Assembly: GCA_022592445.1 (NCBI GenBank) | Contig: JABYQR010000559.1 | Location: forward strand, 1 to 20,064 | Source: Cytidiella melzeri | Lineage: Eukaryota; Basidiomycota; Agaricomycetes; Polyporales; Irpicaceae | Length of the DNA stretch: 20,064 nt | Direction of reading: 5' to 3' | Part shown: one piece after another, positions 10,008 to 17,071 of the stretch | Numbering within the stretch: position 1 is the first letter of the stretch | Layout of the letters: every line of letters begins with the position of its first letter | Program-made: the position numbers and the translations under genes | The notes under the pieces: model-generated | What the model was told of the DNA's origin: nothing | The model's database searches: none | What the model saw: the letters and a program-made list of their open reading frames with translations, nothing else

Positions 10008-13000
10008 TCACTTACTTAGGTGAAGGGTTCCTTCGCCGGATGCAGGGTAGAGAACACCCCAACCCGCATCCGTGGGTTCCCCCCAAGCCAAACGTCCTGT
10101 CTGACTAGGGTTCGCCCGCCACCACGTAGATTCCGACAGCGAGGGGTCGACCTCGCCACCGTCCTCATGATGACCATCGCGTCTCGAATTGGAATCACGG
10201 TTTGCCACAGGAAGGCGAAACTCATCCTCTCCGAAATCCAGCGCATCCGCTGGCCTTCCATTAGCAAGGTATTGCCGCTCCCTCTGCGGCCCCCACCAAC
10301 TGGAGTATGGAGATTTGAACTCCAGGTCGTCTGTTAGATTTCTAAAAAACCAGTTGACAAACTTAGCTCGGTCCTCCTCCGACCTAGCATTGGCCTCAGC
10401 TTCCGCCTTGGCATGGTGATCATCCGCTGGAATATGTTTCTCCTTCGGCTTCTTCACCTTCAATATTGGGTCACGCTTCTGCTCCTCAGAAGCCTCCCCT
10501 TTGTGTATGAGCGTCCTTATAGTCCACTCATGTCCTGATCTCCACACCTCACGCATAAACTGCTGGTGGGATTTAGGACTGTAATCGATCGGTTTCCACT
10601 TGGTATGGGCACCAAACACGGTTTGTTTAAGTATCGTCTCAACCCATACTCGTGTTACCGCGTAGGAGTTAAAACAATTTGCGGCTAAATCTGAGGTTCT
10701 CGTCTCCACCAGCTTAGCCCATTCAAAAGTTCCTGCCATGGGGTTCATGATCAAGAACACAAGGAGTTCGTTTTGTCCAAACAACTGTGTGCAGTTTTGG
10801 AAATCTGCAGAATCCATATCCGCAAGAGCTGCTAGTTTCTCTTGATTGTATGGGTCAGGTGGTCTCCAAGCACGGTACCACAAAAGACACTCTTCCAGCA
10901 GATGCTTTCGAGTTTCAATAGCGCCACACGCACATTCCGCGGGGCCCTCCAGGTGAAATCTTTCACGGAACTCGCCAATAGGCATGTGTCCTGAGATGAG
11001 ACGTGTAGCAGCAGCATATTCCGCCACACCCACTGTATTATTAGGCTTATCAACGTTATACAACGCTGACTGAGCTCCGCCAAGGTTTTTCAACCACCAA
11101 TGCCGTTTGGCCACTGGTGTCACTCCCTTGAATTCAGACGTTTTAATAACGTTGCTGTGCCCTTTGTAATCAAAGTCTTTCATAAGACGATGCCACCGTT
11201 TAATAGCCATTGCATCTTTGTCTTGACGTGCCACACTCCACGAGGTAAATCTCGGTTGTGGTTTTTCTGTAGCCTCTTTGGCAAATTTGTCCATGTCCTC
11301 GTTGAGTGCGAGGCCAATGTGACTTGGTACCCAATGCAGCCCCACATAGCGTGCAGGGTTTGCGCTCAAGAAGTCTCGCACCCTTCGGCACGCTACCAAA
11401 CGCATCATCTGTCCCGGGCCAACATTTGGCTTCAGGATGGATTGTAATGCAGACTTGTTGTCAGCAAAGAGGTGGATTTCAGTGATACTATCAGGAATGT
11501 TCATGACAGCATTACTAATACCCATAGCAAGAGCGCAAATTTCAGCGTCATATACGCCAGAATTGCCCATAGGGGTGTGTTTCCTAGTAAGAGTTACACC
11601 CATGTGTCGTGTAGTCCAGGCTGCTCCTGACTTGCGTCTTCTTGCAGATCCATCCCATATAAGAGATCCGTCAGTCCAAACTGAACGAATGTCTTCATTA
11701 TGTTCTGTGAACTCAATTCGAGGTTTCAGATCTCCATCCACCCACGACTTAAAATCATTGGAGGATTTGTTTGGCGCATCCACAAAGAACTTGATTCTGT
11801 CCTGGAACTCATCTAGAATGCGTTTACCAGGCCAGTTTTCAACATCAACAGGATCAAAGGCTTCGTCTGAAGTCATCCCTATTCTATGAATATGCGCCAG
11901 AGGCGAATCCACTTTACAGCGTCTTGCCCCCAAAGGAAAAGGCATACGACAATTTGCATCGTTTGTCTCCCACTCTGCCGGGAGATTAGCCCGGAGAGGG
12001 TGACCTCGATGCACTGTTCTCACTCTAAGAGCAGCTTTCGACATAAATTTGTCTACTTGGTGTCGGATGGGAATGAGCCCAGCCATCATCTCAAGTGCAC
12101 CAATTGGAGTGGTCTTAAAGCCACCTGTGATCCACCTCGCAGCTCGCGACTGAGCAAGTTGAAGCTCTTTCGCAATCCATTTCTGTCGCTTCCAATTGGG
12201 ATCCCACCACAGTTGTGCACCGTAGAGTAGGACTGGAAGCACGTTAGAGATGTATAACCGTCTCTTATGATAAGGATTAAATCCTTGTTGAGAATTACCA
12301 AGTAATCGCAACGCATTGACAGTGCTACACGCCTTGTTAGCATACCGTCTTATGTGCTCCCTCCATGTAAGTCTAGGAGTGAAAAAGAAGCCCAGGTATC
12401 GTACAACCTCCTTAGGCTTAATGACAATTACTGTCCCGTTATGGCTTGGCAAATTCACACTTGGGCCCAAAGGTTCACCTGGGCTCCAAGGTTTGGTGCT
12501 ATTTCTGAAGTGGATAAGTTCGGTCTTATCCCCTTCCACTTCTAACCCTGCCATTCTCATGGCATCGGTCATTTTTACATATATGCGTTCCAGCAACCTA
12601 GCGTTTGCTATAAGTTGTTGGTTAATGCGCGCTTTTGCCATTGGAGGGCCAAATACATGTATCCACCCATCATCGACAAAGAATTGCAGGGTTTGATCCC
12701 CCTCAAGCACCTGGTTCGTGGGCGCCACATGATGTAGAGCCGGAGCTAGGTACAATGCTGTTAACGGTGGAGATAAGACAGCGCCCTGCCCTGCTCCTAC
12801 CGAGCAATCCTTGGGGTCTGTCTCAGACCCCTGGAAGCAGAATTTGGTCATACGGCCCCTGAAGTAATCCTCAAAGAAGTCGCAGATTTTTGAATTAAAG
12901 CCCTGCCGTCTAAACACGCCAGTGGCTATAGTGTGGTTGACCGACGGGAAAAACTGCGCCACGTCTACCAGAAGAGCAGAGGACAACCTATTCCTCGCCC

Positions 13001-13832
13001 ATCCTTCTCGCACGTTGTGAACAACTTGCACTCCTGCATCCGTAGTTGAATGCTGCATCGTTCCGCCAAACTGGCATGGATGAGTAATGCCAAACTTCTG
13101 CGATTCAAATTGTAATCGCTTCGCTATGACTTTTTCTAGCAACTTGCCAATACAATTTAGCAAGACTATCGGACGATACGCTTTGGGCTTCGTGTAATCC
13201 GGTTTATTTGGTTTGGGTATGATCACTGTCTTTGACTCTTTGAATGCAGACGGGAACACACCAAATTTAATGCATCCGTTAAACAGATGCCGGACCCTAG
13301 ATGCTGCTGTAGCATCTCCTTTATCCTCAAAGTCCTTGCAACTAAAATCATAAGGGCCTTGAATGACAATGCGTTTCAGCCAGAACCATGACAGGTGATC
13401 TGGGCCTGGTGCAGACATATTTGATGTCTTCTTCAACTCCTCAAGGATTTCCGCCAAGCTGAAGTCTGCCCACTCCCTCTCAGGGGCCTGGGGGATCAGC
13501 TCGATGTATTTCTCATCAACTGGTCGCTGAATACTAGGACAGAACTGCTCTTGGAACACCTCCGCAAGCTGCTCTTTGGTGGAACATGGGTTCCCATCAG
13601 GGCCTATAATGCCCGTTGTTGAGTCAATGGGGCGCGGCTTGACCCAGCCAACAACATCCCAAACTTTTTGGTGGTGGATTCTCTGAATTGTTCGATCAAA
13701 GAAACTCCGTTTTGCTCGGTTTGTTGCTTTACGCAACTCTCTCTGAGCATCTCTCCACTTGTCCTCTGCATCAGCAAAGGCATCAGCGCATTCTTCCGCA
13801 TGAGATTGCGAATAATTGACCATGTTTGACAT
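10008..13832 (-). CDS. LINE ORF2-like protein: reverse transcriptase, RNase H, zinc-binding tail (1274 aa)
   Basis: Copies the element's RNA at a nicked target. In order: a linker typical of the segment after the endonuclease (KATNRAKRSFFDRT, about 34-47); RT about 195-480, with KESKTVIIPKPNK, AYRPIVLLN, D290 in LLVDVAQFF, AGQGAVLSP and FVDD (D387, D388); RNase H about 715-860, with D721 (WTDGS), E764 (DAEICAL), D791 (FADNKSA) and the WVPSHIG..NEDMDKFAKEA end carrying D848; and a C-x-C-x7-H-x4-C motif (C967, C969, H977, C982) like the zf-RVT domain. The charged C-terminal 250 residues are not recognised. All catalytic acids are present and there is no stop or frameshift over 3.8 kb. It lacks the roughly 220-residue endonuclease, and upstream of the first Met the frame is closed by a TGA at 13871-13869, so autonomous activity is unlikely. 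Confidence 0.93.
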   Translation of the reverse strand: MSNMVNYSQSHAEECADAFADAEDKWRDAQRELRKATNRAKRSFFDRTIQRIHHQKVWDVVGWVKPRPIDSTTGIIGPDGNPCSTKEQLAEVFQEQFCPSIQRPVDEKYIELIPQAPEREWADFSLAEILEELKKTSNMSAPGPDHLSWFWLKRIVIQGPYDFSCKDFEDKGDATAASRVRHLFNGCIKFGVFPSAFKESKTVIIPKPNKPDYTKPKAYRPIVLLNCIGKLLEKVIAKRLQFESQKFGITHPCQFGGTMQHSTTDAGVQVVHNVREGWARNRLSSALLVDVAQFFPSVNHTIATGVFRRQGFNSKICDFFEDYFRGRMTKFCFQGSETDPKDCSVGAGQGAVLSPPLTALYLAPALHHVAPTNQVLEGDQTLQFFVDDGWIHVFGPPMAKARINQQLIANARLLERIYVKMTDAMRMAGLEVEGDKTELIHFRNSTKPWSPGEPLGPSVNLPSHNGTVIVIKPKEVVRYLGFFFTPRLTWREHIRRYANKACSTVNALRLLGNSQQGFNPYHKRRLYISNVLPVLLYGAQLWWDPNWKRQKWIAKELQLAQSRAARWITGGFKTTPIGALEMMAGLIPIRHQVDKFMSKAALRVRTVHRGHPLRANLPAEWETNDANCRMPFPLGARRCKVDSPLAHIHRIGMTSDEAFDPVDVENWPGKRILDEFQDRIKFFVDAPNKSSNDFKSWVDGDLKPRIEFTEHNEDIRSVWTDGSLIWDGSARRRKSGAAWTTRHMGVTLTRKHTPMGNSGVYDAEICALAMGISNAVMNIPDSITEIHLFADNKSALQSILKPNVGPGQMMRLVACRRVRDFLSANPARYVGLHWVPSHIGLALNEDMDKFAKEATEKPQPRFTSWSVARQDKDAMAIKRWHRLMKDFDYKGHSNVIKTSEFKGVTPVAKRHWWLKNLGGAQSALYNVDKPNNTVGVAEYAAATRLISGHMPIGEFRERFHLEGPAECACGAIETRKHLLEECLLWYRAWRPPDPYNQEKLAALADMDSADFQNCTQLFGQNELLVFLIMNPMAGTFEWAKLVETRTSDLAANCFNSYAVTRVWVETILKQTVFGAHTKWKPIDYSPKSHQQFMREVWRSGHEWTIRTLIHKGEASEEQKRDPILKVKKPKEKHIPADDHHAKAEAEANARSEEDRAKFVNWFFRNLTDDLEFKSPYSSWWGPQRERQYLANGRPADALDFGEDEFRLPVANRDSNSRRDGHHEDGGEVDPSLSESTWWRANPSQTGRLAWGEPTDAGWGVLYPASGEGTLHLSK

Positions 13833-13949
13833 GGATAGTCCAACAGAGACCGGATTTTTCCAACAATGTCACAAGTTTACAGCCTTGGGCGCCTATCTAG
13901 AGCGCTTATTTTCCGGCTAGGAGTGTTACCGGACCTAACCCTAACCCGG

Positions 13950-13959
13950 GTCACGTGAC
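13950..13959. promoter_or_regulatory. Palindromic E-box in U3
   Basis: GTCACGTGAC is a perfect 10-bp palindrome centred on CACGTG, the class of site bound by bHLH factors such as Cbf1. It lies near the 5' end of the LTR, upstream of its TATA box. Function is inferred from the motif only. Confidence 0.35.
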
Positions 13960-14130
13960 ATCCTGCCTTATTTATCAATAGTCCAGACCCAAACCCTAGA
14001 CTCAGTCTGGAGCGGTTCCAGATCAACCTAGGCTATTGTTCTATTGTTCCTCTTCCATTGATGGGGATTCCCCAGGGATTCCCCCAGGTCTTATTGTTCT
14101 ATTGTTCTTATCCTATTATTGTTCTACGTA

Positions 14131-14206
14131 CCCTGGTCCTTGACAGTTACCCTGGTCCTTGACAGTTACTCAGGTCCTTGACAGTTACCCAGGTCCTTGA
14201 CAGTTA
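14131..14206 (+). repeat. Four tandem 19-bp repeats in U3
   Basis: Units at 14131-14149, 14150-14168, 14169-14187 and 14188-14206. All share GGTCCTTGACAGTTA, and only the first bases vary (CCCT, CCCT, CTCA, CCCA). The array ends about 90 bp upstream of the TATA box, the place for an enhancer-like or transcription-factor array. Confidence 0.9.
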
Positions 14207-14297
14207 CCCGGGTTCTTTATTGTTCTATTGTTACTCCAGTCCCACAGTTACTCCAGTCCCTAGTGTGGGAACTGGTGCACAGACCACCCAGACCCAG

Positions 14298-14306
14298 TAT
14301 ATATAG
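14298..14306 (+). promoter_or_regulatory. TATA box of the LTR promoter
   Basis: TATATATAG. The 10 nt complementary to the primer-binding site begin at 14332, 34 nt downstream of the first base of this box. That is where transcription would have to start for self-priming to work, so the two signals support each other. Confidence 0.65.
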
Positions 14307-14362
14307 TACCCCTTACCCTCCCTGGTTCTGCATCTTGACCTCTTCGTCATTTGCACTGCCAG

Positions 14363-14423
14363 GTGAGTTACTCCATGTAACCTAGTATAAGGATAATATT
14401 AACTTCGTCATTTGCACTGCCAG
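14363..14423 (+). other. Intron candidate in the LTR (61 nt), formed by a direct repeat
   Basis: GTGAGT donor, TTAAC branch-like sequence at 14399-14403 and CAG acceptor at 14421-14423. The 21 bases before the donor (14342-14362) are repeated exactly as the last 21 bases of the intron (14403-14423), so the intron equals one 61-bp repeat period. Its removal deletes the only ATG (14375, followed directly by TAA) between the predicted RNA start and gag. Confidence 0.55.
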
Positions 14424-14568
14424 TATCCGGCCCCTGTGCCTGCTTGCCTGCTTATCATCGACTCTGACCTTGCTGTCGTCGTTGGAGATCCCTTTCCTCT
14501 TTCACCATCATCCCTCTTCCACCCTTGTTTAGGGTTTAGCAGCATAACAGCAGTCGCTCCGCGACATT

Positions 14569-14578
14569 AGGTCAAGAT
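14569..14578 (+). other. Primer-binding site, probably self-priming
   Basis: AGGTCAAGAT is the exact reverse complement of ATCTTGACCT at 14332-14341, the predicted 5' end of the element's own RNA, and it starts two bases after the LTR's terminal CA. This is the arrangement of Tf1-type elements, which prime minus-strand synthesis from a folded 5' end of their RNA and not from a tRNA. The RNA start itself is inferred. Confidence 0.6.
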
Positions 14579-14669
14579 ACCACACAGCTACCGGCACGAC
14601 TGCCCTTAGCTTGGATCAAGTCTTCCTGTCCCCCCAGTTTTAAAAAGTTTATTCCCCCCTACGTTTGAG

Positions 14670-15497
14670 AGTAAGCCATCGCCGTCCGTCTTGACGTGCT
14701 TGATCGCTGACTCGTTCACTTTCCGTGGTTGATTCTTAGTGCCGAAAGAATCCCACTCCCGTTTTACCGCTCGTCCAGATCCTTTGCACAAGGATCTGAA
14801 CCAAGCACGTCGAGAAGTCCAGATCCATCGCGCCTTACCTCAGGCCGTGTTTGATCAACTTGACGCAGAGCACGCACGTGGCCAGAGTCACAAATACACG
14901 GAGAAGGAACTCAAGGCTATTGCCTCCTACGTCGGTCGTCGTAAACCCAAGGGTTCCGCCCTCACACACAGATTCCCCACAGTAGAGGAGTTTGAAAAAC
15001 TCCGCGCCGAGTCCAAAGAGTTCGCCGTCCGCACCGCACGCGAACGAGCCGAGGCATTAGCAAGCCTCCCTAAGAAGCCTTCGTTAGCAGAACGCTTCCC
15101 AGCCCGGCCCGCTACCAACCCTAGCGCAGCCCTCATAGCAGCAAAGCCGACTCTCATCGACTTCCGCAAGCACACTGTTGAAGACCTCCGAGGTATCTTC
15201 ACTCCTAAGCTCACTGCCACACTCCAACGTCTGTCGATCCTTCCCACCATTGACAAATACCACCGGCTTCACAAAGATACAAAGCAACAGTTTGAGCGGG
15301 AGAAACAGAAGCTAGAGAAGCTTCTAGAAGAATTACCAACCCGGGCCCCTGTCATCACTCATCGTGAGTGGCAACTGCTGGATTGGGGATTAAAAGCAAT
15401 TGGAGGAATCAGTTTCACGGGTCTAAGGAGGAACTACGAGCAGGTGTTCAAAGGGTTAGATAAAGTTTGGGCGGACGAGTACTTCATCTCGTTCTAA
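14670..15497 (+). CDS. ORF0: accessory protein of the gypsy leader, 252 aa, unknown
   Basis: No family recognised. The exons are base 14670 plus 14740-15497; without splicing the frame has only GTG at 14739 and no in-frame ATG anywhere. The product (starting MPKESHSRF) is rich in Lys, Arg, Glu and Ala and largely helical. It has no internal methionine and no cysteine. A strongly charged, probably coiled-coil segment (DTKQQFEREKQKLEKLLEEL) lies at about residues 184-203, followed by a more hydrophobic C-terminus ending DEYFISF. An open frame this long is unlikely by chance. It lies between the primer-binding site and gag, where ordinary gypsy elements have no gene. It might bind RNA or capsid, or be a detached N-terminal part of gag: the same frame stays open from 15498 to 15935 after its single TAA. 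Confidence 0.55.
14671..14739 (+). other. Intron candidate that creates the ORF0 start codon (69 nt)
   Basis: GTAAGC donor at 14671, CTGAC branch-like sequence at 14707-14711 (branch A about 29 nt from the acceptor) and TTCTTAG acceptor ending at 14739. The length matches the neighbouring genes' introns (40-77 nt). Joining 14670 (A) to 14740-14741 (TG) makes an ATG with G at -3 that is exactly in frame with the 252-codon ORF. Confidence 0.6.
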
Positions 15498-15811
15498 ATA
15501 GAATACAGTGTGGCTTCCCAAAGTCCCGATAGTAGCATTTGGTCCAGAGATCATCTTCCCTGCGAAAACTATCCCCACGCCTTCAACAACCAGACTGTCA
15601 GAGACGAGTGCTACGACTCAGACGAAGGACATCAAATCTGTGAAGTACAACCGTGTCCCAACCGCTACAACAGAGTAGAATATCCTGGTCGTTACGCAAA
15701 TCAGTATCGACCCATCCATCACTGGCAAGAAGATCCATTCTTGAATCTCTCCCACCGCTACCTGAACCTGAAGAAGATTTCGACCGAACCTTCACACAGG
15801 AACAATATCAG

Positions 15812-17071
15812 ATGGATTCCACAAATGTCTCCCAGCATGCTTCCAGGGCAGCAACCCCCGCCCCCACACAAGAGCCGTCCCCGCCCCCCACAGCAGAACA
15901 ACTTCTGCACGCACTACTCCTGGGTCAGCAACAGCTGACACAAGCTATCACAGCACTGGTTCAGAACCAGCAACAACCGGTCAACAACAGGTCACGGGAA
16001 AGGGTTGTAGAAAAACCCGCCAGTTTCAAGGGCAATGCTAGTAGTGACGCACGTCGCTTTCTAGCCGCCTTCTCAATGTACGCACAGTTTAACGAGAAGC
16101 TGTCTCCGTATAATGCCCAAGGTGGTCAGACTCGGTTAGATCATCTCTGGATTTCGTCGGCCCTGTCATTTATGACCGAGGATGCAGCAGTTTGGGCTAC
16201 GCCCCACATGGATTTAATTGCCAGCCATCAAATGGCATTCAATGGTGATTGGGACGACTTTAGGGCAGCGTTCAAAGCACGATTTGAACCAGTTGACGAA
16301 ATGGTGGATGCTAAGGCCAAGCTCAGGGAGCTGTGGCAAGGCAAAAAGACGGTTCCCGAGTACACGGCCCGATTCCGGGAAATCATGGACAGAACGGGTT
16401 ATTCGACACAGGACCTCAGAGACCGGTATTATGAACATCTGAGCACCACGATCAAGGATGAACTAGTTCACACTGCACGGCCCCATGTCACCCTCGTCGA
16501 TCTAATAAATGTGGCCACGGACATTGACAACCGTCTTCGGGTTCGAGCTCAGGAAAAGGCTCGTGAACAAGGTCGGACAGTCCCCAACGTGTTCAAATCC
16601 ACCCCGGTCTCCACCTCGTCCCCAGCTCCTTTCGTCCAACCATCTCGCGATTCCAACGCTATGGAAATTGACGCAACCAAAGTTGGTCCCAATGGGAAAA
16701 CACGTGCTGATTTCATGAAGGCAATGAATGGAAGATGCTACGGGTGTGGATCTAAGGAGCATCAAAAGAAAGACGGCAAACATGATCGCGAGTTGTGTGG
16801 ACATTGTGGAGGCAACCATCAGACACAAGTGTGCCAAAGCCGATTCCTTGGGTACCCACCTAGGCAACAGAAGGTGGCTGCCAGCACTCTCTTCGATCCG
16901 TCCACCTCGGCCCCCTCGTCGTCCTCGTCCGCGAGGCCCTTACCTACCCCGCCCGCCGCAACCGTCGCCAGCTCTTCGTCTTCAACTCCGTTTGACTACG
17001 ATGCCATCATGAAGCAGATGTCATCGCTCACGGATCAAGTCAAGCAGCTGGGAAATCAAAGGGATTTTTAG
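15812..17071 (+). CDS. gag: Gag polyprotein of the gypsy element (419 aa)
   Basis: Forms the virus-like particle and packages the RNA. I start at the ATG at 15812, the first ATG after the long ATG-free leader; its context is ordinary (C at -3, G at +4). Residues 1-70 are Gln/Pro-rich. A retrotransposon Gag core lies at about 71-245 (FKGNASSDARRFL; WDDFRAAFKARFEP; LRELWQGKKTVPEYTARF). A zinc-binding cluster follows at 309-341 (C309, C312, H317, C329, C332, H336, C341), then a Ser/Pro/Ala-rich stretch and a C-terminal helix (DAIMKQMSSLTDQVKQL). The frame is open upstream to 15644 without an ATG, so an N-terminal extension by non-AUG start or frameshift is possible. It overlaps pol in the -1 frame. 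Confidence 0.9.
   Translation: MDSTNVSQHASRAATPAPTQEPSPPPTAEQLLHALLLGQQQLTQAITALVQNQQQPVNNRSRERVVEKPASFKGNASSDARRFLAAFSMYAQFNEKLSPYNAQGGQTRLDHLWISSALSFMTEDAAVWATPHMDLIASHQMAFNGDWDDFRAAFKARFEPVDEMVDAKAKLRELWQGKKTVPEYTARFREIMDRTGYSTQDLRDRYYEHLSTTIKDELVHTARPHVTLVDLINVATDIDNRLRVRAQEKAREQGRTVPNVFKSTPVSTSSPAPFVQPSRDSNAMEIDATKVGPNGKTRADFMKAMNGRCYGCGSKEHQKKDGKHDRELCGHCGGNHQTQVCQSRFLGYPPRQQKVAASTLFDPSTSAPSSSSSARPLPTPPAATVASSSSSTPFDYDAIMKQMSSLTDQVKQLGNQRDF
17064..17071 (+). promoter_or_regulatory. Probable -1 frameshift site at the gag stop
   Basis: Gag ends GAT TTT TAG, and pol is open in the -1 frame from 16996, so the overlap is 76 nt. A T5 run just before the stop lets the P-site Phe-tRNA re-pair perfectly one base back while the stop codon waits in the A site; reading then continues GGA TTT TTA GAA into pol. 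It is not the classic X XXY YYZ heptamer, so this is inference. Confidence 0.45.

Larger units (their letters stand above)
9557..13923 (-). mobile_element. Non-LTR retrotransposon (LINE with RNase H), 5'-incomplete
   Basis: Read on the - strand: remnant 5' sequence (13923-13833), one large ORF (13832-10008), about 430 nt of 3'UTR (10007-9576) and an A19 tail (9575-9557) directly after AATAA. RT plus RNase H plus a CCHC-like C-terminal motif fits the Tad1-like fungal LINEs (family call inferred). The apurinic endonuclease that should precede the RT is absent. The sequence between the ORF and the LTR boundary at 13924 has stops in all frames, and no target-site copy of the bases left of the tail (GACGAACATTC) is visible there. 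Either the element is 5'-truncated or the gypsy element landed in it and its 5' part lies beyond 20064. Confidence 0.9.
13924..14566 (+). repeat. 5' LTR (about 643 bp, ends inferred)
   Basis: Begins TGTTAC and ends GCGACA, so it has the usual TG..CA ends, and it is followed after two bases by the probable primer-binding site. Inside are an E-box palindrome, four 19-bp tandem repeats, a TATA box and an intron candidate, as expected for U3-R-U5. The 3' LTR is not in the window, so both boundaries rest on signals and not on alignment. Confidence 0.7.
14378..15811 (+). promoter_or_regulatory. ATG-free leader before gag (1434 nt)
   Basis: I read every line: there is no ATG in any + strand frame between the one at 14375 and the gag start at 15812. 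The triplet CAT (ATG on the other strand) occurs about 20 times in the same interval, so the depletion is strand-specific and not compositional. Stop codons occur freely in the unused frames. This is what a leader scanned by ribosomes over its whole length would look like. Confidence 0.85.

Noticed and set aside
9639..10019. 126-codon + strand ORF
   Set aside because: It lies antisense in the LINE 3'UTR, has no recognisable motif, and is composed of low-information sequence.
13934..13948. Telomere-like CCTAACCCTAACCC
   Set aside because: Only two units and located inside the LTR next to its 5' end; there is no array, so it is not evidence of a telomere.
15510..15938. Independent 142-codon gene starting at GTG
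   Set aside because: No ATG, and it overlaps the gag start; treated as a possible extension of ORF0 or gag, not as a separate gene.
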